Of a stretch of 64,000 nt of DNA, positions 45,038 through 53,945 are shown piece by piece. Origin of the DNA: Brevibacillus panacihumi W25 (GTDB taxonomy: Bacteria; Bacillota; Bacilli; Brevibacillales; Brevibacillaceae); contig NZ_KI629782.1 in assembly GCF_000503775.1 (NCBI RefSeq), positions 62,001-126,000 on the forward strand, in the 5' to 3' direction. Positions within the stretch are counted from its first letter, which is position 1. Each line of letters starts with the position of its first letter. The notes below the pieces were generated by a model, which worked only from the letters and a program-made list of their open reading frames with translations, was not told the DNA's origin and searched no databases. The translations under genes and the position numbers were made by a program.

Positions 45038-45078
45038 AATCCGGTTCCCCCAGTAACAGGAGGAACCGGATTCTTTTT
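45038..45078. terminator. Strong bidirectional terminator
   Basis: AATCCGGTTCC and GGAACCGGATT form an 11-bp stem followed by CTTTTTTT on the plus strand, between converging genes. Confidence 0.9.
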
Positions 45079-45080
45079 TT

Positions 45081-45344
45081 CTAGCGTTGTTCATTCTGTT
45101 CGTTTCTGTTTGCGATGTCTTCGTTCCCGTCGACACCCTCGCCCATCTTATTGCCCACCGCACCGCCAACGACCGCACCTGCAACAGTTCCAAGCGGCCC
45201 GAACAGGGAACCGACGGCAGCACCTACACCTGCACCGCCCACAGTTCCTACAGCCTCACTGGCGTCGATGCCCTCCAGCATGTTGGTATCCTGGCGATCA
45301 TTTTCGTTCATGCGATTGTTCTTGTTGTTGTTGTTATCAGCCAT
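45081..45344 (-). CDS. Glycine-zipper protein
   Basis: About 87 residues from ATG 45344 (GGGAG upstream). A charged, Asn-rich N-terminus (MADNNNNKNNRMNENDRQD) is followed by a glycine zipper, AVGTVGGAGVGAAVGSLFGPLGTVAGAVVGGAVGNKMGEG, and a polar end. Such zippers pack into membranes or oligomers and occur in stress-induced surface proteins. No signal peptide is seen. Function unknown. Confidence 0.75.
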   Translation of the reverse strand: MADNNNNKNNRMNENDRQDTNMLEGIDASEAVGTVGGAGVGAAVGSLFGPLGTVAGAVVGGAVGNKMGEGVDGNEDIANRNEQNEQR

Positions 45345-45441
45345 CCATCTCACTCCCTGGTCTTGTACTAGGGTTTGCAAGCGCAGTCCCGATATTTATT
45401 CTGCCCGACTGCAGACAGAAATACGCAAGATGGACGTGATT

Positions 45442-46974
45442 CTATTCTGTTGTGTGGCCCGTGAGAGCATCAATCGCCCATGGTTTTCGAGCATCCAGCC
45501 TGACTTGATAAACCAGTACAGGATTGCTGTGGCTATTGAGGTAAACCAGCTCCAATGGGGCTTTTTTCAAGAACTGTTGTTTCGCTGCATCCAGTGATAT
45601 TGCTTTGTCATGGGAAGGCAACACAAGCGAACTCCTCGAAAAATCTCCCTGGATGGCTGTTACAATGCCGCTGCCCATCTCCACCGTAACCAGATACGGA
45701 TAATCCACTACAGGTACGCCCTGATACAAGGGAATAAATGTAAAGGAAGCCTGTCCGCGCTCCTGCAATGCTTTTTCTACCAGTACTTCTGCTACATCTG
45801 ACGGGAGGTACTTCGCCACCCGGACCAGTGCAGCATCCTGGGCTTGTTGGAGCGACGCCAGCGGAATACCACCTTGCTCGAAGGACCCATCCAGTTCATA
45901 GCCGACAAAGGAACCATCGTCAGCGGTTTTCAGTCTGACTTCTCGCTTGTCGCTCATTTGCCAGATAAATGATATAGCCTTCTCGTCAATCGTCATAAAA
46001 GCCTTTCCTGTCACCGGGATGCCAAACTCCTTCTTCATGACTTCTTCGGCTTTGTCCGTATCTGTAATGATCAGCCTTTTCCCCTCAGTCTTGAGAGGTA
46101 CTATTCGCTTCTCTCCCTGACTGTTATCGAGGGGTTTGCCTGTCTTCGCATCAATAACCAGTTGTGGGTCGGACATGTACTGAAGAACGGGACGATCCTT
46201 GCCTGCATATACAAGCCGCAGTCCGGAAGCCAGCTCCTGTGCCGCTTTCGTCTTGTCGATCACTGAAGACTGCTCAGACGTCGCTGTGATTCCCAAGCCG
46301 CTTTCCTCAATTGGATAAAGCAAGAGACTCATCTTGCCGGTGTGCGGATTCACTTCAACCGCTGCACTGTGCAGCTGAAGCGGAATGCCATGAACCAGCT
46401 TGCGGAACGCGATGTAACCATCCGTTTCTCTGGAATGCCCGGGATCGATCTGATATTGTTTGCTTTCTTCACCCAGCTTTTCTTGCAAAAAGCGCAGGGC
46501 CCGTTCTTCGATAGGAGTCATGCTTCGTTCCATGCTTGTTGTTGTCTGCGGCGTAGAATCCACTTTTGCGACTGGTTCGTCTTGATCTGTCGACACATTC
46601 TTCTTTGCCGGATCGTTGCCTGCCGGGGCCTCTTGTGAATTCACTGGTTGCTCCGTTGAAGCAACAGAGGGAATCTGCTGACTCTTTACAGGTTCTTGAT
46701 CAAAGGCAGCGGGCAAGGATGCCTGCGGCTCCCCTATGGTTGTTTGCTCGGCAACATGGCCAGAGCTAAGCCAAATTCCTATCAACGCAGCTGCGCCTAT
46801 CGTCCCCACGCAGGCGGAAACTTGAGAAACCCGCCTTCTTCGCTGAACCGTTCCCGCCTGGCGAATAAGCCGTTCCTTGCCAATCTGCTTCCATTCGGGA
46901 CGGGGCGGCTTGGTCTCTTGTTTGATCTGCCGAAGCTTGCTGATCAGTTGTTCTTCTTCATCTGGCAATCCCAT
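45442..46974 (-). CDS. Membrane anti-sigma-like protein with YcdB/YcdC repeats
   Basis: A 510-residue protein: a ~50-residue charged cytoplasmic N-terminus (MGLPDEEEQLISKLRQIKQ), one membrane helix (SACVGTIGAAALIGIWLSS), then a Pro/Thr-rich linker and an extracellular region of YcdB/YcdC-like repeats (FRKLVHGIPLQLHSAAVEVNPHTGKMSLL, FIPLYQGVPVVDYPYLVTVEMGSGIVTAI). It overlaps the ECF sigma gene by 17 bp, the arrangement of a membrane anti-sigma factor. The outer repeats also make up the secreted protein at 47537-49051. No zinc-binding anti-sigma motif is visible. Confidence 0.75.
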   Translation of the reverse strand: MGLPDEEEQLISKLRQIKQETKPPRPEWKQIGKERLIRQAGTVQRRRRVSQVSACVGTIGAAALIGIWLSSGHVAEQTTIGEPQASLPAAFDQEPVKSQQIPSVASTEQPVNSQEAPAGNDPAKKNVSTDQDEPVAKVDSTPQTTTSMERSMTPIEERALRFLQEKLGEESKQYQIDPGHSRETDGYIAFRKLVHGIPLQLHSAAVEVNPHTGKMSLLLYPIEESGLGITATSEQSSVIDKTKAAQELASGLRLVYAGKDRPVLQYMSDPQLVIDAKTGKPLDNSQGEKRIVPLKTEGKRLIITDTDKAEEVMKKEFGIPVTGKAFMTIDEKAISFIWQMSDKREVRLKTADDGSFVGYELDGSFEQGGIPLASLQQAQDAALVRVAKYLPSDVAEVLVEKALQERGQASFTFIPLYQGVPVVDYPYLVTVEMGSGIVTAIQGDFSRSSLVLPSHDKAISLDAAKQQFLKKAPLELVYLNSHSNPVLVYQVRLDARKPWAIDALTGHTTE

Positions 46975-47497
46975 TGATAATCCCCCCTTCTATCGATTGC
47001 GCCAGCATTTTTCTTAAAGATTGTAACCCCCTGTGACAATCCACTCTCACTTTCGTCTCTGGAACAGAGAGAATTTCGGCTGTTTCCTTGACACTGTACT
47101 CCTCGATGTAGCGGAGAATCACGACGATCCTAAGCTGCGGTTTTAGTTTCTGGAGCGCCTCTTTGATGAGGCGCAGCTCTTCCTTCATCTCCAGCTCCGG
47201 CTCTGGAAGACCTTCTTTGGTCATCATGCGTATCAGCCAATTGTCCGAAAACAGCCGCTGCCACCTCATCTTGCGGTAATGATCAATCGCCACGTATTTG
47301 GCAATCGAAAACAACCATGTTTTCATCGCCACGCGGCCATCATACTGCGGCAAAGCCTTCAAAAGCCGCGAGAACACTTCCTGCGTAAGATCTTCAGCGT
47401 CCTCTTGTTTATTAGTGAAATACACCAGAAAATAGTAGATGTCATTGTAATACGCTTCGTAGATTTCGCTGATCTGCTTTGCCAGATCATCTGACAA
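46958..47497 (-). CDS. ECF-type RNA polymerase sigma factor
   Basis: About 180 residues. Region 2 reads YYNDIYYFLVYFTNKQEDAEDLTQEVFSRLLKALPQYDGRVAMKTWLFSIAKYVAIDHYRK, and region 4 LKPQLRIVVILRYIEEYSVKETAEILSVPETKVRVDCHRGLQSLRK. I choose TTG 47497 behind GGGGAGGGAG; an in-frame start ten codons earlier is possible. It lies between the secreted YcdB-like gene and its putative anti-sigma factor, and likely directs transcription of this unit. Confidence 0.92.
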   Translation of the reverse strand: MSDDLAKQISEIYEAYYNDIYYFLVYFTNKQEDAEDLTQEVFSRLLKALPQYDGRVAMKTWLFSIAKYVAIDHYRKMRWQRLFSDNWLIRMMTKEGLPEPELEMKEELRLIKEALQKLKPQLRIVVILRYIEEYSVKETAEILSVPETKVRVDCHRGLQSLRKMLAQSIEGGIINGIAR

Positions 47498-47536
47498 CAG
47501 ACTCCCTCCCCGTTCCAGAACCGACACGGGTTCTTC

Positions 47537-49051
47537 CTATTCTTGTCCGTAACGATACAGCTCACCCGTAAGCGCGTCTACCTCGTTCTCACCAGTCGTG
47601 ACGTACACGAGGCTAGCGGTCTTTTCGCTGTCTTCATCCATGGAATAATACAGCTTCAACGGATGCTTCTGGAGATAAATCTTAGCTGCTTCTTCCTGGG
47701 AAATGGCCTTCTTGGGGTCAGGAAGCGATGCATTCAGTGTCCCAAAGTCCGGCACCCTCCAGTCAAGCAGAACCGCTTTTCCTGTCACTGCATCGACATC
47801 CGCCATCACCATCGAGTCTTCCACCGGGATCCCACCATGGATCAAGCTGAATTGGAAATGGTACTGTTGTCTGTCATGATCGTATTGAGCGTAATGTTCC
47901 GCTCCCAAACGCATCATTTCCGTAATATTGGCAGGAAGATATTCGGACAGTTCTGTAACGGCAACCTGCAAGGCCTGCTCCGGGCTCAGCTTCTTTTCGG
48001 ATTCGCTCTTCTGCTTGCTGTCCAATACCTGATACCTCGTGATTTTTTTCGTTTGCTTGTCGACGTACAAGGATCCGATGATCCCCGAATCAGTCTGCCA
48101 CAAATAATTGATTTCTTTCCCCTCGCTGATTTCCTGGAAGACGGCTCGCTCTTTCGTCATATCGTAGCCGGTTTTGGCAGCCAGAAATGCAGCAGCTTCT
48201 TCTTTTGTTTTCGCAGTAGGTTGTTGGCCTTTTGACTGGAATTTGACGATTTGGCTTTGACTTGCGTCTGATTCGCGGAACGCTCCCGTACGAGCATCGA
48301 TTTCACCGAGCTTCGGCCTGTAAAGCAGCTTCACTTGCCCATTTACATCCCGTGCATAGACCGGATTCATGTAGGAAGCAAACATTTTTTCTACCTGTTC
48401 TTTAGGCAAGGCTTCTTTGGGATCGCCGAATTCGATGTTCGGCTGCTTGCTGAGAACGACACTTTTTCGGTGGCCGTCCGTCGCCTTGGCGTCGACGTGT
48501 CCTTCACTGTTTACTCTGAGGATGACCGCATCATTGCGGAACGGAATGCCATTTACCGTTTTGTGGAAGGTGACGGAGGTTTTCCCTTCATTTGCAATCT
48601 CATTCACCTGGTAGCCGCCCAGACCTTCTCCATACCATTCCTTCATAAAGGCGATGGCGACTTCCTTTGCTTTCTCAGGCGGATAAGTGGAGTCGAAACC
48701 TTTCGTGCCCTTTACTTGGAGAAATCCGAGCAACTCCCCAGTCTCCTGGTCAAAAGAGAGGGTTACTTTTGGAATTTTATTCCCTTCCGACTGGTACTTG
48801 TTTACGATGATAAGCTGACTCTTCTCAGAAAGCTCCACTTCCATGATGGGGTAATCCTTCAGATAGGGAAGCAAGCGATTTGCCTTCTCCAACCCTTTTT
48901 TGATCTTATCCATCGACTTTGTGTCTGCCTTTGCCACGCTGCTCTCTTGGGTTGCCGCTGCCAAGACACTTGCTGCGCTCGCGCTAAGGGGAGCCGTTAC
49001 CGCCAAGCTTGCTGCCAACAATACAATCATGCTTTGTGGAATTTTTTTCAT
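47537..49051 (-). CDS. Secreted YcdB/YcdC-domain protein
   Basis: A 504-residue protein with a clear signal peptide (MIVLLAASLAVTAPLSASA) and repeated PepSY/YcdB-like units: KVTLSFDQETGELLGFLQVKG, VTFHKTVNGIPFRNDAVILRVNSEGHVDAK, FSLIHGGIPVEDSMVMADVDAVTGKAVLLDWRVP, ENEVDALTGELYRYG. The same kind of repeat forms the outer part of the anti-sigma-like protein two genes downstream. The sigma gene starts ~40 bp after its stop. Possible role: an extracellular ligand or inhibitor domain that tunes the anti-sigma factor; this is inference. Confidence 0.8.
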   Translation of the reverse strand: MKKIPQSMIVLLAASLAVTAPLSASAASVLAAATQESSVAKADTKSMDKIKKGLEKANRLLPYLKDYPIMEVELSEKSQLIIVNKYQSEGNKIPKVTLSFDQETGELLGFLQVKGTKGFDSTYPPEKAKEVAIAFMKEWYGEGLGGYQVNEIANEGKTSVTFHKTVNGIPFRNDAVILRVNSEGHVDAKATDGHRKSVVLSKQPNIEFGDPKEALPKEQVEKMFASYMNPVYARDVNGQVKLLYRPKLGEIDARTGAFRESDASQSQIVKFQSKGQQPTAKTKEEAAAFLAAKTGYDMTKERAVFQEISEGKEINYLWQTDSGIIGSLYVDKQTKKITRYQVLDSKQKSESEKKLSPEQALQVAVTELSEYLPANITEMMRLGAEHYAQYDHDRQQYHFQFSLIHGGIPVEDSMVMADVDAVTGKAVLLDWRVPDFGTLNASLPDPKKAISQEEAAKIYLQKHPLKLYYSMDEDSEKTASLVYVTTGENEVDALTGELYRYGQE

Positions 49052-49143
49052 TTTCTGTCCCTCACTTCACGTAATCTTTTTACCTACGCCCATTATTCGA
49101 ATGAGGTCAAATTTTGTTTCAACTTCCAGAAAAAAAAGACTGC

Positions 49144-49147
49144 CTAA
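49144..49147. repeat. IS1182 target-site duplication, left copy
   Basis: CTAA next to the element's left inverted repeat; the second copy is at 51122-51125. Confidence 0.8.
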
Positions 49148-49188
49148 GGAGAGCCCTGCAAAAGTCCACCTACTATCTGTAAACTGAA

Positions 49189-49487
49189 TCCCCAGTGCTT
49201 TTAGGTACTGGGGATTCATGTGTCGTGAATGTAGCTGTAGTGGGGAGAAGCATGTTTCCGATCTGCGCTACGGTCTACGTCCCGCAAGGGAGTTAAACTG
49301 TCCGCTCCACAGCGATCCCGGGGGAAGCGCAAAACGGCGCGCAGCTCCGGAGTTTATTCATAGGTTGCGCTTTCGTTTCCCCGGGCTTCGCTGTTCCGCT
49401 AGGCTGGACTCCGCCAATCGCTCCGCCTGGAAACATGCTTCTCCTCCCCAACCGTAGAGTTTTCAACCAGTACCCCCTTTGGCACTG
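49189..49487. repeat. Long imperfect palindrome in the IS1182 left end
   Basis: Several nested arms face each other: CCCAGTGCTTTTAGGTACTGG (near 49190) against CCAGTACCCCCTTTGGCACTGG (near 49463); GGGGAGAAGCATGTTTCC (49242-49259) against GGAAACATGCTTCTCC (49429-49444); and ACAGCGATCCCGGGGGAAGCGC against GCGCTTTCGTTTCCCCGGGCTTCGCTGT nearer the centre. The block is more GC-rich than its surroundings and has no coding content on either strand. Confidence 0.6.
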
Positions 49488-51018
49488 GGTTTTGTTGTAC
49501 AATGAAAAGAAAACGAAAGAGTTGGAACCATTGCTACAGCCCTCTAAACAAATGACGGCATCTTTCCATGCCGAATTATACAAACTGATTCCCGAGGATC
49601 ACCCATTACGAAAAATCAATGAAATCGTAGATTTCACGTTTATTCATGACTTAGTTCGTTCCTCTTATTGTGAGCATTACGGAAGACCTGCTAACGAACC
49701 AGAACTCCTGTTTCGTTTGCTGTTTTTACAAGTTCTCTACAATCTTTCGGATGAACGCATCATTCAGGAAACGCAGGTAAACCTCGCTTACAAGTGGTTT
49801 TTAGGTGTAAATCCGGAGGATAACCTTCCTGACCCCTCCCAACTGTCTCGCTTTCGTAATCATCGATTAGGAGCAGGAGCCGTGGATGAGGTGCTCATAT
49901 CAGTTGTGCGTCAGTGCATTGAAAAAGGTCTTGTGAAGTCAAAGACGATCATCATGGACTCCACCCATACACTGGCAGCTTCGCAAAAACAAAAGCCACT
50001 TGAAGTACTTCGAGATGCGGCGAAGCGCCTGTTCCGTGTTGTGGTGAAAAAGCATCCCAAGCTTGAGAAGAAACTCCCGAAGTTACCGGGGTTGAGGAAA
50101 GAAGATCAAGAGGATGCCGAGAAGATCATGCTTCAGTACCTGGCTAATCTTGGGGAAACTGTTGAGTTGTTGTTGCCGGATCATGAAGGTTCCATCTCGG
50201 AGAAAGTTCGAATCGCCAAGGCCATCGTGGAAGACGAGCGTCTCCTTGCCAATAAAGGCATTATGTCGGCCATTGATCCGGATGCACGCTTTGGATGGAA
50301 GAGCAATACAAAATCCTTTTTTGGCTACAAAGAACATATCGCCATGACAGAAGAAGAGATCATTACGGCTGTGGAAGTTACTGAAGGAAGTTCGGATGAC
50401 GGCAAACAATTCAAAGAACTTTTGAATCAAACCTTGGACGCAGGTATAGAAGTACATGAAGTGATTGCTGACACTGCATATTCGGGTAAAGATAATTTGG
50501 AAGAGATGAAAAGTAAGCAGATTCAACCCGTCGTACCACTTAACCCGATCGTACATAACGGAGGGCTTAGACAAGAAGGTTTTGAATACAACAAGGATGC
50601 AGACTTTGTTATTTGTCCGGCAGGACAACACAGTATTCGAAAAGCTGTCCAAGGAAGCAAGCAAAGTGGCAATAGTCGTTCTCTTGTTTTCTATTTCGAT
50701 ACCGAGAAATGCAAGGCGTGCCCGCTTAAGGAAGGATGCTTCAAGCCAGGAGCGAAGAGCAAAACCTATTCCATTCGGATTGTGGCGGAACATTACCAAG
50801 AGCAAATCGAGTTTGAGAAAAGCGATACGTTCAAGGAACGTATTTGTCGCAGACCGATTATTGAACATAAAAATGCGGAACTAAAAAGGTATCATGGGAT
50901 GACCAAGGCTAAGTACCGTGGTCTCTTTCGCATGCGAATACAGGCAATACTTACGACTTTCGTCGTAAATGTAAAACGGATGATAAAATTAACAGAGAAA
51001 ATGCAGTCCGCCTCCTGA
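49435..51018 (+). CDS. IS1182-family transposase
   Basis: A DDE transposase of about 490-527 residues: FHAELYKLIPEDHPLRKINEIVDF, the DUF772-type region GRPANEPELLFRLLFLQVLYNLSDERIIQETQVNLAYKWFLG, catalytic Asp in TIIMDSTHTLA, Asp in IADTAYSGKDNLE, and Glu in RRPIIEHKNAELKRYHGM, with a Cys cluster (CKACPLKEGC). The first ATG lies in the arm of the long palindrome; a TTG near 49522 or ATG 49552 may be the true start. Confidence 0.93.
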   Translation: MLLLPNRRVFNQYPLWHWVLLYNEKKTKELEPLLQPSKQMTASFHAELYKLIPEDHPLRKINEIVDFTFIHDLVRSSYCEHYGRPANEPELLFRLLFLQVLYNLSDERIIQETQVNLAYKWFLGVNPEDNLPDPSQLSRFRNHRLGAGAVDEVLISVVRQCIEKGLVKSKTIIMDSTHTLAASQKQKPLEVLRDAAKRLFRVVVKKHPKLEKKLPKLPGLRKEDQEDAEKIMLQYLANLGETVELLLPDHEGSISEKVRIAKAIVEDERLLANKGIMSAIDPDARFGWKSNTKSFFGYKEHIAMTEEEIITAVEVTEGSSDDGKQFKELLNQTLDAGIEVHEVIADTAYSGKDNLEEMKSKQIQPVVPLNPIVHNGGLRQEGFEYNKDADFVICPAGQHSIRKAVQGSKQSGNSRSLVFYFDTEKCKACPLKEGCFKPGAKSKTYSIRIVAEHYQEQIEFEKSDTFKERICRRPIIEHKNAELKRYHGMTKAKYRGLFRMRIQAILTTFVVNVKRMIKLTEKMQSAS

Positions 51019-51040
51019 GGGAGATTGAACTGCATTTTTT
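51002..51040 (+). terminator. Terminator of the IS1182 transposase
   Basis: TGCAGT pairs with ACTGCA around an inner CTCC/GGAG pairing and is followed by TTTTTT, overlapping the transposase stop. Confidence 0.75.
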
Positions 51041-51121
51041 CGTTATTGCCCTCTTTTTTACACAATTCAATGGGGTTACTCGAGTTGCAAGCTCCAACAA
51101 GGGGATTTTGCAGGGCTCTCC

Positions 51122-51125
51122 CTAA
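51122..51125. repeat. IS1182 target-site duplication, right copy
   Basis: CTAA next to the element's right inverted repeat. Confidence 0.8.
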
Positions 51126-51160
51126 GCAGCCCTTCCCGTTTCTCAATTTCTACATGCAGC

Positions 51161-51628
51161 TTATGTCAACTTCAGCTCCATATAAAGTGTTCCTTCAATC
51201 GGGTTAAATCGGTAAGGTGGGATGGTGTAAAACCCCAGCGAGCGGTACAGGGAAATGGCATGTTCCATCGTAGGGAGGGTATCCAGTCTCATATAGTGAT
51301 ACCCGCGGGTTTTCGCCTCCTCAATGATCGAAGCGGCCAAGCTTTTCCCGATTTTTTTCCCTTTATAACCGGGCCTTACATACAATCTCTTCATCTCACC
51401 AAGTTGTTCATCCAGTTTTCGCAAAGCGACACAGCCCGCTACTTCGTCTCCATAGATAGCCAAAAGGATACAGCCGTGAGGAGGAGCGTATTCCCTCGGT
51501 ATGTTTTGCAATTCCTCCTCAATATTTTGAAAGCTCAAATCAACGCCTAAAGAATCTACGTATTCCACGAATAGTTCATGTACCTGCTGATATTGCCAGT
51601 CCTTTTGTACCGTAACGATCCTTAGCAC
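51161..51628 (-). CDS. GNAT-family N-acetyltransferase
   Basis: A 155-residue GNAT protein. The acetyl-CoA motif is MKRLYVRPGYKGKKIGKSLAASIIEEAKTRGY (V-x-P-x-x-x-G-x-G-K variant), followed by MRLDTLPTMEHAISLYRSLGF. The acceptor substrate is unknown. Its terminator, 40 bp downstream, has been split by the IS1182 element, so read-through into the element is possible. Confidence 0.9.
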   Translation of the reverse strand: MLRIVTVQKDWQYQQVHELFVEYVDSLGVDLSFQNIEEELQNIPREYAPPHGCILLAIYGDEVAGCVALRKLDEQLGEMKRLYVRPGYKGKKIGKSLAASIIEEAKTRGYHYMRLDTLPTMEHAISLYRSLGFYTIPPYRFNPIEGTLYMELKLT

Positions 51629-51742
51629 CTAACTCCTCCATCCGTTCGTCACACTCTCACAACTTCCTTGAAAATCGAGTATCCATCATCCATTTTTCTT
51701 GGTTTGGAAAGAAACTCCTGCTGAAACATTTTTTGTTTCCAG

Positions 51743-53098
51743 TTATTTGGAGGTGCTGAGAGGAACCACAATCGAGAATACAGCTCCTCTGCTATCGTGA
51801 TTTCGAGCAGTGAGGGTGCCGCCGGATCGTTCAACAATCGCCCTGGATATAGCCAAGCCGAGGCCTGTCTCTCCGTTTTTTCCTTTGACGAAACGATGAA
51901 ACAGGTTCGGGAGCAATTCCTCTGATAGACCTTCGCCGTCGTCTGTTATCTCGATGTGTACTTGATGATCGGTCGTATACATGCCGACTTCTACGCACTC
52001 GCTGGCATGCCGGTATGAATTGCCCAGGATGTTGATGACCGCTTGCAGGAATTTATCCCGATCGATCATGATCTCGGGATTCGTATTGTCATGATGGATG
52101 ACAACCGTCATGCCATGTTGCATGGCTATGGGCTGCAGCTTCTCAATCGCTTGCTGGATGACATCCTGCGCTGCACAGCGAACAGGATGGAACAGATTCT
52201 CTTCACTTTCCAGCTTCGCCAAAAGAATCATTTCCGTCACGATGCCTTTTAAGCGTGTTGTTTCTTCTACTATCACATTGAGACCTTGGCTTGCTGCTTC
52301 CCCTGTAAAAATACCGTCCCGTATCCCTTCTGCATACCCTTGAATCGACATTAGTGGCGTTTTCAACTCATGAGAAGCATTCTGAAAGAACTGTCTTTGT
52401 ACTTCCTGAAATCGCTCCAGCTCTTGCGCTAAAAAGTATACGGATTGTGTAACGGTGCCAATCTCGCCGCTGGCATGGATGTGTTTAACCTCGGAAAAAT
52501 GCCGTTCGCGAACCTTCTTCAGCTCTGTCATCAGGGAGCTTAACGGTTTGACAAGGCTGCTGGTGATGAAGAAGCTCAGCAGAATGGCACAGATTACCCC
52601 AATGAAAAGGATTATCATAATGTTAGTGGTGATTTCATATCTGACATCCTTAATACCGCGCACTGGAGTCGCCAACAGCAGCCGCTGATTTTCGCCTGCT
52701 TTCACCGCTTGTGAAACGACGATATACTCTGCTTCCCCAACCAGCCATAACTTTTTGTCCTGCTTTTTCTCCGCCATGCGTTCCAGGGTCTGCATCCAGT
52801 CTTTCAAGCTATTGGCTTGGATTGTGGTGTACATGACTTTCTTTTGTTTTCCCAGCAAAAGAATTTCCACCTTTTTGTTGGACATCACCAACTGGTTCAG
52901 CTCTTCGATCATTTCCTCTTCTGTCTGGGAGGAGCTGCTTACTTTTTCTGCCCAAAATTCTCCCTTTAGCTTCAGCTCCTTCCTTTGTTGATCGATCAAG
53001 TTATCCAGCAGCATAGAGTCGATCAGATAGGCGGAGGCACCTGTCACGATCAGCAAAAGGAGACCGAAAGCAATCATCAGCCGATGCAGCAGCTTCAT
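51743..53098 (-). CDS. Sensor histidine kinase
   Basis: About 451 residues from ATG 53098, which overlaps the regulator's TGA (ATGA). Two membrane helices (LMIAFGLLLLIVTGASAYLID and IMIILFIGVICAILLSFFI) flank an extracellular sensor. HAMP follows, then the phospho-acceptor His in FFQNASHELKTPLMSIQGY and the ATPase boxes NILGNSYRHA, ITDDGEGL, NGETGLGLAISRAIV. It is similar in build to envelope-stress kinases. The signal is unknown. Confidence 0.93.
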   Translation of the reverse strand: MKLLHRLMIAFGLLLLIVTGASAYLIDSMLLDNLIDQQRKELKLKGEFWAEKVSSSSQTEEEMIEELNQLVMSNKKVEILLLGKQKKVMYTTIQANSLKDWMQTLERMAEKKQDKKLWLVGEAEYIVVSQAVKAGENQRLLLATPVRGIKDVRYEITTNIMIILFIGVICAILLSFFITSSLVKPLSSLMTELKKVRERHFSEVKHIHASGEIGTVTQSVYFLAQELERFQEVQRQFFQNASHELKTPLMSIQGYAEGIRDGIFTGEAASQGLNVIVEETTRLKGIVTEMILLAKLESEENLFHPVRCAAQDVIQQAIEKLQPIAMQHGMTVVIHHDNTNPEIMIDRDKFLQAVINILGNSYRHASECVEVGMYTTDHQVHIEITDDGEGLSEELLPNLFHRFVKGKNGETGLGLAISRAIVERSGGTLTARNHDSRGAVFSIVVPLSTSK

Positions 53099-53817
53099 AA
53101 CGAGCGTTTCTCCTCTGCCACGCGAAGTCTGTAACCATAACCCCACACGGTCTCAATCGGCAGCCCCGTCATTTTTTTGCGGATACGGCGAATCAGATCG
53201 TCTACCACGCGATCGCTTCCAAAGTAGTCATCTCCCCATACTAAGGTGAGCAACTCATCTCTGGAAAATGCTCGATTCGGGTTGCCCTCGAGCAGACGCA
53301 GTATGAGAAATTCCTTATGAGTGACAGCAATCTCTGTTCCCATCCAGAAAACAAAACGATTCTCCGCATCCAGTTGCAGGTCAAGATTTTGTAAGGTAAG
53401 TTCTGTTTTGGCAGGACGTTCTGTCTTGTCATACTGCGCCATTTGTTCCGCGCGGCGTATGGCCCGATTCACTCTGGCGACCAGTTCACGTGGACTGAAG
53501 GGCTTGGTTAAATAATCATCACTCCCCAGTTCGAGGCCGAGAATCTTGTCCACTTCCTCGTCTTTGGCTGAAATCATGATGATCGGTGTCTCTGTCTTTT
53601 CACGAATACTTCGGCAAAACTCGTACCCATTCATGCCCGGCAGCATAATATCCAAAATCCACAGATGTGGAGGTGTTGTCTTCCATAAGGTCATTGCCTG
53701 TTCGGCCGTTTCTAAAGCGATGGTGGCGTATCCTTCCTTTTGAAGATACGCTTCAACGATCTGACGAATGTTAGGGTCATCGTCGACAATCGCGATTCGA
53801 TAGTGATTCAATGCCAT
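53095..53817 (-). CDS. OmpR-family response regulator
   Basis: About 240 residues from ATG 53817 (GGGGAG upstream); the open frame extends 32 codons further without support. Receiver: VDDD, Asp in LWILDIMLPGMNGYEF, Lys in LTKPFSPRELVARV. Winged helix: IAVTHKEFLILRLLEGNPNRAFSRDELLTLVWGDDY, ETVWGYGYRLRV. It overlaps the kinase gene by 4 bp. Confidence 0.93.
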   Translation of the reverse strand: MALNHYRIAIVDDDPNIRQIVEAYLQKEGYATIALETAEQAMTLWKTTPPHLWILDIMLPGMNGYEFCRSIREKTETPIIMISAKDEEVDKILGLELGSDDYLTKPFSPRELVARVNRAIRRAEQMAQYDKTERPAKTELTLQNLDLQLDAENRFVFWMGTEIAVTHKEFLILRLLEGNPNRAFSRDELLTLVWGDDYFGSDRVVDDLIRRIRKKMTGLPIETVWGYGYRLRVAEEKRSL

Positions 53818-53880
53818 CTCTCCCCTATCCATGATTCCCTCAACAATTGTATAACAAGGCTGCATATTCTCACAAAGAAA

Positions 53881-53900
53881 AGTCACCCTGCAAGGTGACT
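53881..53900 (-). terminator. Terminator after the repeat-protein gene
   Basis: AGTCACC and GGTGACT pair and are followed on the minus strand by TTTTCTTTG, about 45 bp after the repeat-protein stop. Confidence 0.75.
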
Positions 53901-53945
53901 TGAGATTCCCCAATCGATATAGGCGGGAGGATTTTTTATTCGACT

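Larger units (their letters stand above)
49148..51121 (+). mobile_element. IS1182-family insertion sequence (1,974 bp)
   Basis: The terminal inverted repeats are GGAGAGCCCTGCAAAA at the left and its complement TTTTGCAGGGCTCTCC at the right. CTAA is duplicated on both sides. It carries one transposase gene. Removing the element and one CTAA rebuilds a short palindrome (CTGCCTAAGCAG) followed on the minus strand by eight T, so it jumped into the loop of a terminator. Confidence 0.92.
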
